The position numbers and the translations under genes were made by a program. A stretch of DNA of 51,263 bases, taken from contig NZ_AXAZ01000062.1 in NCBI RefSeq assembly GCF_000473065.1, positions 203 through 51,465 on the forward strand, in the 5' to 3' direction. Numbering within the stretch: position 1 is the first letter of the stretch; the number at the start of each line of letters is the position of its first letter. Source of the stretch: Bradyrhizobium sp. WSM1743. GTDB lineage: Bacteria > Pseudomonadota > Alphaproteobacteria > Rhizobiales > Xanthobacteraceae. Shown here piece by piece: positions 16,971-25,941 of the stretch. The notes under the pieces are model-generated. The model was given only the letters and a program-made list of their open reading frames with translations, did no database searches and was not told the origin of the DNA.

Positions 16971-18620
16971 ATGACCAACATCATTCTCGACATCAACAAC
17001 CTCGTCGTTTCCGTCGGCAAGAAGCCGAAGGGCGCAAACATCATCGACGGCATCTCGATCCAGGTGCGCGAGCGCGAGACGCTGTGTCTCGTCGGCGAAA
17101 GCGGCTCGGGCAAGTCGGTGACCTCGCTCACCACCATGGGCCTGCTGCCGAAGGGCACGCTGGTGCCCACCGGCGGCAGCATCAAGCTGGTCGGTGAAGA
17201 GCTGCTCACCGCGACCGACCGCCGCCTGCGCCAGCTCCGCGCGACGCAGATGGCGATGATCTTCCAGGAGCCGATGACCGCGCTCAATCCGGTGGTGCCG
17301 GTCGGCCGCCAGATCGACGAGGTGCTGCGCGCCCATACCGATCTCGATGCGAAAGCGCGCAAGAAGCGCATCCTCGACATGATGGAGCAGGTCCGCCTGC
17401 CCCAGGTCGAGCGCATCTTCGCCTCCTACCCGCACCGCCTCTCCGGCGGCCAGCGCCAACGGATCATGATCGCGATGGCGCTGGTGCTGGAGCCGAAGCT
17501 GCTCATTGCCGACGAGCCGACGACAGCGCTCGACGTCACCACGCAAAAACAGATCCTGACCCTGATCCGCGACCTCCAGCGCGATCACGGCACCGCCGTG
17601 CTGTTCATCACCCACGACATGGGCGTGGTGGCCGAGATCGCCGATCGCGTCGCGGTGATGCGGCAGGGCCGTCTGGTCGAGACCGGTCCGCTCGAGACCG
17701 TGCTGCGCAACCCGACTATGGAGTATACCCGCAACCTGCTCGCCTCGGTGCCGAGCCTGGTGCCGCGACAACCGCGCGAGGAGAGCCGCGAACCGATCGT
17801 GCTGGAGGCCAACGAGCTCGGCAAGGTCTACAAGGAGCGCACGTTTTTCGGCAAAGGCCGCGAGGTTGTCGCCGCCGACAAGGTCACGCTGACGCTGCGC
17901 AAGGGCCGCACCCTCGGCATCGTCGGCGAAAGCGGCTCGGGCAAGTCGACGGTGGCGCGCTGCATCGTCCGCCTGATCGATCCGACCTCGGGCGGCGTGC
18001 GCCTCGCCGGCCGTGAGATCGCCGACATCTCGCGCCGCCTGCTGCAGCCGCACCGGCAGAAGATCCAGATCGTGTTCCAGGATCCCTACCGCTCGCTCAA
18101 CCCGCGCGTGACGGTCGGCGACAGCATCGCGGAAGGCCCGATCAACTATGGCGTCTCGCAGGCCGACGCGATGAAGCGGGCGCGCGAGCTGCTCGAGCTG
18201 GTCGGCCTGCCGGCCGATGCGGTGTCGCGCTATCCGCACCAGTTCTCCGGCGGCCAGCGCCAGCGCATCGCGATCGCCCGTGCGCTCGCGCTCGATCCGG
18301 ACGTGCTGGTCGCGGACGAAGCGGTCTCCGCGCTCGACGTCTCGGTACAGGCGCAGGTGCTGGAGCTGCTCGACGAGATCCAGAAGCGGCTCGGCATCGC
18401 CATCCTGTTCATCACCCACGACCTGCGCGTCGCCGCCCAAATCTGCGACGAGGTCGTGGTGATGCAGCACGGCCGCGTCGTCGAACAGGGACCGGCAGCC
18501 GAAGTGCTGACGCATCCGAAGGAGGCCTACACCAAGGCGCTGCTGGATGCGGCACCGGGGCGCAACTGGGACTTTGCGAACTTCCGGCCGGTGGCGGAGG
18601 GCGTGGCGGCGAGCGCCTAA
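16971..18620 (+). CDS. Peptide ABC transporter fused ATPase, DppDF-type
   Basis: This 549-residue protein carries two complete ABC ATPase domains. Domain 1 has Walker A GESGSGKS at 42-49, signature LSGGQRQR from 158 and Walker B LLIADEP at 178-184. Domain 2 has Walker A GESGSGKS at 320-327, signature FSGGQRQR and Walker B VLVADEAVSALD. Both H-loops (FITHD) are present. The domains correspond to DppD and DppF fused in one chain, with a linker around 265-280. It drives uptake through the two permeases encoded upstream. The substrate is inferred to be peptides from the surrounding peptidase genes. Confidence 0.93.
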   Translation: MTNIILDINNLVVSVGKKPKGANIIDGISIQVRERETLCLVGESGSGKSVTSLTTMGLLPKGTLVPTGGSIKLVGEELLTATDRRLRQLRATQMAMIFQEPMTALNPVVPVGRQIDEVLRAHTDLDAKARKKRILDMMEQVRLPQVERIFASYPHRLSGGQRQRIMIAMALVLEPKLLIADEPTTALDVTTQKQILTLIRDLQRDHGTAVLFITHDMGVVAEIADRVAVMRQGRLVETGPLETVLRNPTMEYTRNLLASVPSLVPRQPREESREPIVLEANELGKVYKERTFFGKGREVVAADKVTLTLRKGRTLGIVGESGSGKSTVARCIVRLIDPTSGGVRLAGREIADISRRLLQPHRQKIQIVFQDPYRSLNPRVTVGDSIAEGPINYGVSQADAMKRARELLELVGLPADAVSRYPHQFSGGQRQRIAIARALALDPDVLVADEAVSALDVSVQAQVLELLDEIQKRLGIAILFITHDLRVAAQICDEVVVMQHGRVVEQGPAAEVLTHPKEAYTKALLDAAPGRNWDFANFRPVAEGVAASA

Positions 18621-18630
18621 TCTCTCCCCT

Positions 18631-18747
18631 CGTCATTGCGAGCCAACGGGTCCGCGCGAAGCGCGGCCCGATGACAGGCTCCGCGAAGCAATCCAGAATC
18701 CCTCCGCGGAAAGACTCTGGATTGCTTCGCTACGCTCGCAGTGACGG
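18631..18747. repeat. Family B palindromic repeat carrying an inserted 43-nt module
   Basis: Outer arms are CGTCATTGCGAG and CTCGCAGTGACGG; inner arms are GAAGCAATCCAGA and TCTGGATTGCTTCGC. Compared with the simpler copy at 37220-37300, it has a 43-base module (18643-18685) in its left arm. The same module occurs in the unrelated repeat at 38688. Confidence 0.9.
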
Positions 18748-18867
18748 TGTGCGCGGCACACATTCCCAAAACAGCTTGACCCTATGCACGGCGCGATTGC
18801 TTCCCGTCTTGCTCTCCTCGCAAGGCCGGGGCTAACGTCGCGCACTTTCAATTGGGACCTGAACTGA

Positions 18868-20373
18868 ATGACACGTATCGCCGTCGGCGGCTTCCTGCAC
18901 GAGACCAACACCTTCGCCCCGACCAAGGCGACCTTCGCGGATTTCCAGCATGGCGGCGGCTGGCCGGCGATGACCAGAGGTCCCGACGTGCTGAAGGTGA
19001 TGCGCCGCATCAATGTCGGTCTGGCCGGCTTCGTCGACAGCGCTGAAGTGAACGGCTGGGAACTCGTTCCGACCATTGCCTGTGGGGCGAGCCCGTCGGC
19101 GCATGTCACCAAGGACGCGTTCGAGCGCATCGTGGAGGTGATGGTCGAGGGTATCGCAGCCGCTGGACCGATCGACGCCGTCTATCTCGACCTGCACGGC
19201 GCCATGGTGACCGAGCATCTCGATGACGGCGAAGGCGAGATTTTGGCGCGCGTGCGCCGCGTCATCGGCAAGGATGTTCCGCTGGTCACCAGCCTCGACC
19301 TCCATGCCAACGTCACGCCCGAGATGATCGCGCATGCCGACGCGCTGATCGCCTACCGCACCTATCCCCATGTCGATATGGCCGAGACCGGCCGCGCCTG
19401 CGCCAGGCACCTCGCGCTGCTGCTGCAGACCAAGCAGCGCTTCGCCAAGGCGTTCCGGCAATTGCCGTTCCTGATCCCGATCAGCTGGCAGTGCACCAAC
19501 GACCAGCCGACCAAAGGCATCTACGACAAGCTCGCCGCGCTGGAGGGCGATGCGGTTCCGACGCTCTCTTTCGCACCCGGCTTCCCTGCCGCCGATTTCC
19601 GCCATTGCGGTCCGAGCGTATTCGCCTATGGCAAGACGCAAGCCGATGCCGACCGCGCAGCGGATGCGATGGTGAAGCTGATCGAAGGCCATGAGGACGA
19701 TTTCGACGGCAAGATCTGGACGCCCGACGATGGCGTGCGCCATGCGATGGAGCTTTCCAAGAAAGCTAGCAAGCCGATCATCATTGCCGACACCCAGGAC
19801 AATCCCGGCGCCGGCGGCGATTCGGACACCACGGGCATGCTGCGCGCGCTGGTGCGCAACAAGGCGAGCGCCGCGACCGGCGCGATTTACGATCCGGTCT
19901 CGGCCAAGGCCGCGCATGCGGCCGGCGTCGGCGCGACCGTGACGCTGTCGCTCGGCGGCAAGTCGGGCATTCCCGGTGACGAGCCCTACACCGAGACCTT
20001 CGTGGTCGAACAGCTCTCCGACGGCCGCTTCATCGCGCCCGGTCCCTACTATGGCGGCCGCGAGATGGAGATGGGCCCCTCCGCCTGCCTGCGTATCGGC
20101 GATGTCCGCGTCGTCGTCTCTTCACACAAGGCCCAGCTCGCCGACCAGGCGATGTACCGCTATGTCGGCATCGAGCCGACGCGAGAGAAAATCCTTGTCA
20201 ACAAGAGCTCGGTGCACTTCCGCGCCGATTTCGAGTCGATCGCGGAAAAGCTGATGATCTGCGCCGCCCCCGGCGCAATGCCGGCCGACACCGCTTCCCT
20301 GCCCTGGACGCGCCTGCGGCCGGGCATCCGCATCAAGCCGAACGGCCCCGCTTTCGATCCTTCTTCACGCTAG
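18868..20373 (+). CDS. M81 family metallopeptidase (MlrC-like)
   Basis: This 501-residue protein starts MTRIAVGGFLHETNTFAP. The HETNTF motif, DLHGAMVTEH, SLDLHANVT and YRTYPHVDMAETG are hallmarks of family M81. A C-terminal domain contains DTQDNPGAGGDSDTTGML. The founding member, MlrC of sphingomonads, hydrolyses linearised microcystin peptides; most relatives, including rhizobial ones, have unknown peptide substrates. It is cytoplasmic (no signal peptide). It sits 13 bases before an M20D amidohydrolase and after the peptide transporter, which points to stepwise breakdown of an imported peptide. The start has GGGACCTGA upstream. Confidence 0.9.
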   Translation: MTRIAVGGFLHETNTFAPTKATFADFQHGGGWPAMTRGPDVLKVMRRINVGLAGFVDSAEVNGWELVPTIACGASPSAHVTKDAFERIVEVMVEGIAAAGPIDAVYLDLHGAMVTEHLDDGEGEILARVRRVIGKDVPLVTSLDLHANVTPEMIAHADALIAYRTYPHVDMAETGRACARHLALLLQTKQRFAKAFRQLPFLIPISWQCTNDQPTKGIYDKLAALEGDAVPTLSFAPGFPAADFRHCGPSVFAYGKTQADADRAADAMVKLIEGHEDDFDGKIWTPDDGVRHAMELSKKASKPIIIADTQDNPGAGGDSDTTGMLRALVRNKASAATGAIYDPVSAKAAHAAGVGATVTLSLGGKSGIPGDEPYTETFVVEQLSDGRFIAPGPYYGGREMEMGPSACLRIGDVRVVVSSHKAQLADQAMYRYVGIEPTREKILVNKSSVHFRADFESIAEKLMICAAPGAMPADTASLPWTRLRPGIRIKPNGPAFDPSSR

Positions 20374-20386
20374 CCGGACAGGACAC

Positions 20387-21559
20387 ATGCCCACGATCGA
20401 CCGCATCGAAGGCTATGCCGACGAACTCACCGCTATCAGGCGCGACCTCCACGCCCATCCCGAGATCGGTTTCGAGGAAGTGCGCACCTCCGGCATCGTC
20501 GCCGACAAGCTGAAGAGCTGGGGCATCGAGGTACATCGCGGGCTCGGCGGCACCGGCGTGATCGGCGTCATCAAGGGCAAGGGCTCGGGCGGCAAGCGCA
20601 TTGGGCTCCGCGCCGACATGGACGCGCTGCCGATGGAGGAGAATACCAATCTGAAGTGGAGCTCGAAAATCCCCGGCCGCTTCCACGGCTGCGGCCATGA
20701 CGGCCACACCACCATGCTGCTCGGCACCGCGCGTTATCTCGCCGAGACACGGAATTTCGACGGCACCGTGCATCTGATCTTCCAGCCGGCCGAAGAAGGC
20801 CTCGGCGGCGCCCGTGCCATGATCAAGGACGGCCTGTTCGAGAAGTTTCCCTGCGACGAGCTCTATGGCCTGCACAATGCGCCCGATCTCAACCATGGCG
20901 AGATCGCGATTCTGCCCGGCCCGGCCATGGCGAGCGCCGACTTCTTCGATCTCCGCATCACCGGCTACGGCGCGCATGGCGCGATGCCCGAGCGCTCCAA
21001 GGACGCGGTGATCATCGCGACGACGCTGGCGCAGGCAATCCAGACCATCGTCAGCCGCAACGTCGATCCGTTGCAGGCTGCCGTCATCTCGATCACGCAA
21101 ATCCATGCCGGCTCCGCCTACAACGTCATTCCGGGCGATGCGCATTTGTGCGGCACCATCCGCACCTTCTCGGATGAAGTCCGCGCCCTGATCGCCGAAC
21201 GCATCCGCACGATCTGCGCCGGCATCGCGGCCGCGTATCAGTGCACGATCGAAGCCGACATCCGCGACACGTTCGGTGTTCTGGTCAACCAGGTCGAGCA
21301 GTCCAAGGTGGTCGAGGAGGTCGCGCGCACGATCGTCGATCCCGCCAACGTGATCACCCGCTCCCAGCCGAAGATGGGCAGCGAGGATTTTGCCGACATG
21401 CTGCAGACCGTCCCCGGCGCCTATTTCTGGGTCGGCCATGACGGCTCGGTGCCCGTGCACAATCCCGGCTTTGTGCTCGACGACAAGATCCTGCCGATCG
21501 GCGCAAGCATGTTCGCCCGCATCATCGAGACGCGCATGCCGGTGGGTGGCAATGCATAA
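20387..21559 (+). CDS. M20D amidohydrolase (hippurate hydrolase-like)
   Basis: This 390-residue protein has the M20D pattern: DLHAHPEIGFEE at about 20-31, the metal-ligand motif FHGCGHDGHTTM and the catalytic pair QPAEEG. The dimerisation domain contains GYGAHGAMPE, and the last metal histidine is likely in the C-terminal MGSEDFADM region. Family members remove acyl groups from N-acyl amino acids (hippurate, IAA-amino acids, N-acetyl amino acids). It follows the M81 gene closely and overlaps the amidase start by 8 bases, so the three are almost certainly one transcript. Confidence 0.9.
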   Translation: MPTIDRIEGYADELTAIRRDLHAHPEIGFEEVRTSGIVADKLKSWGIEVHRGLGGTGVIGVIKGKGSGGKRIGLRADMDALPMEENTNLKWSSKIPGRFHGCGHDGHTTMLLGTARYLAETRNFDGTVHLIFQPAEEGLGGARAMIKDGLFEKFPCDELYGLHNAPDLNHGEIAILPGPAMASADFFDLRITGYGAHGAMPERSKDAVIIATTLAQAIQTIVSRNVDPLQAAVISITQIHAGSAYNVIPGDAHLCGTIRTFSDEVRALIAERIRTICAGIAAAYQCTIEADIRDTFGVLVNQVEQSKVVEEVARTIVDPANVITRSQPKMGSEDFADMLQTVPGAYFWVGHDGSVPVHNPGFVLDDKILPIGASMFARIIETRMPVGGNA

Positions 21560-22973
21560 AAAGAGCGTCGAGGAAGCGGTCACCTCCCTGCACGATCTGT
21601 CCGCGGTCGATCTGATCGCCGGCTATCGGGCCAAGCAGTTCTCGCCGAGCGAGGTGCTGGAGGATTTGCTCGCGCATGTCGCTGCGTGGGAACCGCATCT
21701 GAAAGCGCTCTATGCTTTCGATCCCGACGGCGCGCGCGAGGCTGCCAAGGCCTCGACCGCGCGCTGGAGCGGCGGCGAGCCGGCCGGCGCGCTCGACGGC
21801 GTGCCCGTCACGGTGAAGGACAACATCGCGACCAGAGGCGTGCCGGTGCCGCTGGGCGCGGCCAGCGTCAAGCTGGTGCCGGCCGAGAAGGACGCCCCAC
21901 CCGCCGCGCGGCTGCGCGAGGCCGGTGCGGTCATCTTCGCCAAGACCACCATGCCCGATTACGGCATGCTGTCCTCCGGGCTGTCCAGTTTCCACGCGCT
22001 GGCGCGCAACCCGTGGGACCTCAGCAAGAATCCCGGCGGCTCCAGTGCCGGCGCAGGCGCTGCTGCTGCGGCCGGCTATGGTCCCTTGCATCTCGGCACC
22101 GATATCGGCGGCTCGGTGCGCCTGCCCGCCGGCTGGTGCGGGCTCGTTGGCCTGAAGCCGAGCTTTGGCCGCGTGCCGATCGATCCGACCTATGTCGGCC
22201 GCGTCGCCGGTCCCATGACGCGCACGGTTGATGATTGCGCGCTGATGATGAGCGTGATCGCCAAGCCCGACCGGCGCGACGGCATGAGCCTGCCGGCCGA
22301 GCCGCTGAACTGGAAGGGTCTCGAGAAATCTCCGCGCAAGCTGCGCATCGGATTGATGCTCGATCCCGGCTGCGGCCTGGCGCTGGAAAAGCCGGTGCGC
22401 GAGGTCGCAGTCAAGGCGGCGAAAGCGTTCGAATCCGCGGGCGCAGTCGTGACCGAGGTCGACGGCATCCTCACCCGCGAGATGCTCGACGGCCTCGACA
22501 ATTTCTGGCGCGCGCGGATGTGGGACGATCTGTCGAAGCTGACGCCGGCCGAACAGGCAAAGGTGCAGCCCTACATTTTCAAATGGGGCGAGTCCGGCGC
22601 GAAGCTCTCGGGTCTCGACGTCATCCGCGGCTTCAACCAGACCATGGCGATCCGTGCGGCCGCATCAAAGCTATTTTGCGAGCTCGACTATGTGATCTCG
22701 CCGACGGCGCCCAACGTGAACTTTCCGGCGGAGTGGGCCTCGCCGATCAACGATCCCATGAAGCCGTTCGAGCACATCGCCTATACCGTGCCGTGGAATA
22801 TGTCGGAGAACCCCGCCGTCTCCGTCAACGGCGGCTTCGACGCCAAGGGTTTTCCCATCGGCGTGCAGATCGTCGGCCGCCGCTTCGACGATATCGGCGT
22901 GCTCGGCATGGCCAAAGCGTTTGAAGGCCTGCGGGGAACGCAGCGGCCCTGGCCCAGGCCGCCGGCGAAGTAG
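21552..22973 (+). CDS. Amidase (amidase signature family)
   Basis: This 473-residue protein is in the amidase signature family. The catalytic Lys is in VPVTVKDNIAT, and the Gly/Ser-rich signature NPGGSSAGAGAAAAAG supplies the cis-Ser. The nucleophile region is TDIGGSVRLPAGWCGLVGLK. These enzymes hydrolyse small amides or acylated amino acids to acid and ammonia. The start at 21552 (MHKKSVEEAV) overlaps the previous stop by 8 bases; the longer open frame upstream is out of frame with the M20D gene and is a shadow. It is the last gene of the peptide-use cluster. Confidence 0.92.
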   Translation: MHKKSVEEAVTSLHDLSAVDLIAGYRAKQFSPSEVLEDLLAHVAAWEPHLKALYAFDPDGAREAAKASTARWSGGEPAGALDGVPVTVKDNIATRGVPVPLGAASVKLVPAEKDAPPAARLREAGAVIFAKTTMPDYGMLSSGLSSFHALARNPWDLSKNPGGSSAGAGAAAAAGYGPLHLGTDIGGSVRLPAGWCGLVGLKPSFGRVPIDPTYVGRVAGPMTRTVDDCALMMSVIAKPDRRDGMSLPAEPLNWKGLEKSPRKLRIGLMLDPGCGLALEKPVREVAVKAAKAFESAGAVVTEVDGILTREMLDGLDNFWRARMWDDLSKLTPAEQAKVQPYIFKWGESGAKLSGLDVIRGFNQTMAIRAAASKLFCELDYVISPTAPNVNFPAEWASPINDPMKPFEHIAYTVPWNMSENPAVSVNGGFDAKGFPIGVQIVGRRFDDIGVLGMAKAFEGLRGTQRPWPRPPAK

Positions 22974-23042
22974 CGGCGCTCGACCATACCCTTTAGGCGC
23001 AAGCCCGGATGACTTAGGGCAGGCAGCATGCGGAGCCTCTTG

Positions 23043-23207
23043 CTTACCCTCCCCTGGAGGGGGAGGGTCGGCTCACATGGAGCGCAGCGACATGTGAGAC
23101 GGGGTGGGGTGACGGTCTTTCCGCGTTCGACAGTGCCCGTGTGGAGAGATCACCCCACCCCGCTCGCGCTTCGCGCGATCGACCCTCCCCCTCCAGGGGA
23201 GGGTAAG
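23043..23207. repeat. Family D long inverted repeat
   Basis: Long arms CTTACCCTCCCCTGGAGGGG and CCCCTCCAGGGGAGGGTAAG flank inner palindromic blocks (GGGGTGGGGTGA near 23101-23112 against TCACCCCACCCC near 23150-23161). It fills the gap between the amidase and enoyl-CoA hydratase genes. The cruciform-like symmetry is obvious by eye. Confidence 0.92.
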
Positions 23208-23262
23208 GAAAACTAAAGCCCTCTGCCACTGCGCAGCAAAAAACTAACGGAAGGAAACCACC

Positions 23263-24153
<891 letters not shown>

Positions 24154-24158
24154 CTCAC

Positions 24159-24236
24159 CGTCATTCCGGGGCTCGCGAAGCGAGAACCCGGCATCTCGAG
24201 ATTCCGGGTTCGCCTTTCCGGCGCCCCGGAATGACG
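24159..24236. repeat. Family A palindromic repeat (short form)
   Basis: Arms CGTCATTCCGGGGC and GCCCCGGAATGACG flank a central CCGGCATCTCGAGATTCCGG palindrome. It lies between the convergent enoyl-CoA hydratase and quinone oxidoreductase genes, where it may serve as a bidirectional terminator. Confidence 0.9.
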
Positions 24237-24247
24237 GCGGGTGGAGG

Positions 24248-25225
24248 TCACTCCATCACCAGCGCGACCCGCCCGATCGCCTTGCGCTCGATCAGCAATC
24301 GCATTGCCTTCGCATAGTCCTCTAGCGGCAGGCGATGCGAGACGTTGGGGCGCAGCTTGCCCTCCTCCGCCCATCGCAGCAGCGTCTTCAGCCTGATCTC
24401 GCCGAGCGCGGGATCTCTCCGTGCCGCCTCGCCGGCACGAACGCCGAGCACACTGGCGCCTTTGATCAGCAGCAGATTGGTCTTCGCCGAGCCGATGCCG
24501 CCGGTGAAACCGATCACCAGGAGCCGCGCGCCCCAAGCGATGCAACGCATCGAGTCCTCAAAAACCTGGCCGCCCACGGGATCGAACACGACATCGGCCC
24601 CGCGGCCGTCGGTGATGCGCTTGACGGCGTCGCGAAACGGCTCGCGGTCGTAGCGGATCAGGTGATCAGCGCCGCGCGATTTCGCGATAGCAAGCTTTTC
24701 ATCACTAGAGGCGGTCGCAATCACGGTCGCGCCCAGCATCTTGCCGAGCTCGACGGCGGCAAGTCCGACGCCGCCGGCAGCTCCATGCACCAGCAGCACC
24801 TCACCCGGCTCGACCCGGCCGCGCTCAATCAGCGCGTGATAGGCGGTGCCGTGGCCGGCGAGATAGGTCGCAGCCTCCGCATAGTCGAAGTTGGACGGCT
24901 TGGGGGTGAGCTGCGACGGCGTCACCACAGCTTCGTCGGTGAAGGCACCATGGCGCATCTTCACGATGACCTTGTCGCCGACGGCAACACCGCTTGCCTC
25001 CGCGCCCACCTCGGTGACATCGCCGGCGGCTTCCATTCCGGGCGTGAACGGCAGCTCCGGCTTGAGCTGGTATTCGCCGGCGGCCATCAGCACATCAGGG
25101 AAATTCAGCCCGGCGGCGCGGATGGCGACGCGTACCTCGCCCGGCTTCAGCGCGCGCGACGGAAACTCTTCCAGCACCAAACGCTCGGGCGCGCCGAGTT
25201 CGCGGCAGACGACGGCGCGCACCAT
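24248..25225 (-). CDS. NADPH:quinone oxidoreductase-like zinc-free MDR protein
   Basis: This 325-residue medium-chain reductase has a GroES-like N-terminal domain (RAAGLNFPDVLMAAGEYQ, PFTPGMEAAGDV). The nucleotide-binding domain follows with VHGAAGGVGLAAVELGK at about 145-161. The zinc ligands of alcohol dehydrogenases are absent, as is usual for quinone oxidoreductases. It reduces quinones or enones with NADPH in the cytoplasm. Its ATG overlaps the stop of the upstream HCCA-isomerase-like gene by one base (TGATG), showing translational coupling. Confidence 0.9.
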   Translation of the reverse strand: MVRAVVCRELGAPERLVLEEFPSRALKPGEVRVAIRAAGLNFPDVLMAAGEYQLKPELPFTPGMEAAGDVTEVGAEASGVAVGDKVIVKMRHGAFTDEAVVTPSQLTPKPSNFDYAEAATYLAGHGTAYHALIERGRVEPGEVLLVHGAAGGVGLAAVELGKMLGATVIATASSDEKLAIAKSRGADHLIRYDREPFRDAVKRITDGRGADVVFDPVGGQVFEDSMRCIAWGARLLVIGFTGGIGSAKTNLLLIKGASVLGVRAGEAARRDPALGEIRLKTLLRWAEEGKLRPNVSHRLPLEDYAKAMRLLIERKAIGRVALVME

Positions 25226-25833
25226 CAGGCTGCGCTCGCCTTGCGGCGCAGCAGCGCCTCGCGGATCAGCGGCAGGCGGTCGTTGCCGAAATACATGTCG
25301 GTCTTGCCGACGAAAATCGTCGGCGAGCCGAAGCCGCCGCGCGCCACCACTTCCTCGGTATTCGCCTTGAGCTGATCCTTGATGCTCTGTTCCGAGATGC
25401 CGGCGAAGAATTTCTGCTCATCGATACCTACCTTGTTGCAGATCCCGGCGAGCACCGCGTCCTGCGAGATATCCTTGTCCGCGCCCCAATAGGTCTCGAA
25501 CACGGCGGTGGCGAACGGCACCATGTCTTGACCGAGCCAGATGCAGCCGCGCATCGCCTTGACGCTGTTCACGGGAAAGACCGTCGGCGGCATCTTGATC
25601 GCAAGGCCGGCCGAGCGCGCCCAGTCCTCCAGGTCCTTCTTCATGTAGCGCGCCTTCAGCGGCACCGGCTTCTCCCGCTGCGCATAGACGCTCGGATTGA
25701 CCGTGTTGAAGATGCCGCCGACCAGGATGGGCCGCCAGCTGATGTCCTCGCCGAGCTCCTTCGCGAGCGGCTGGATGTTGTGGAAGGCGAGATAGGTCCA
25801 GGGGCTGGAACAGTCGAAGAAGAATTCGATCAT
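25225..25833 (-). CDS. 2-hydroxychromene-2-carboxylate isomerase-like (DsbA family)
   Basis: This 202-residue thioredoxin-fold protein starts MIEFFFDCSSPWTYLAFHN, matching the GSH-binding Ser region of HCCA isomerase and kappa-class GST (SPWTYLA). Later landmarks are WRPILVGGIF, PRNSVKAMRG-like FPVNSVKAMRG and GGFGSPTIFVG with the cis-Pro loop. Family members isomerise 2-hydroxychromene carboxylates in naphthalene breakdown or act as GSH-dependent isomerases; the substrate here is unknown. Translational overlap with the quinone oxidoreductase gene suggests a joint detoxification or aromatic-catabolic role. Confidence 0.88.
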   Translation of the reverse strand: MIEFFFDCSSPWTYLAFHNIQPLAKELGEDISWRPILVGGIFNTVNPSVYAQREKPVPLKARYMKKDLEDWARSAGLAIKMPPTVFPVNSVKAMRGCIWLGQDMVPFATAVFETYWGADKDISQDAVLAGICNKVGIDEQKFFAGISEQSIKDQLKANTEEVVARGGFGSPTIFVGKTDMYFGNDRLPLIREALLRRKASAA

Positions 25834-25941
25834 GGCGTTTCCGGTCCGGCGTCGCGGGTTTCAGGACGACTTTTGTTGTTCTGTACCTCGACGTTAAGAC
25901 ATGGCAGGAAGGGGCGCAACACAACCCGCCGGGAGGGCGCC

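Noticed and set aside
16767..18515. A very long open frame (over 580 codons) antisense to the transporter ATPase gene
   Set aside because: It is the complement of two textbook ABC ATPase domains. Its His/Arg/Asp-rich translation has no motif. Such shadow frames are common in GC-rich genomes.
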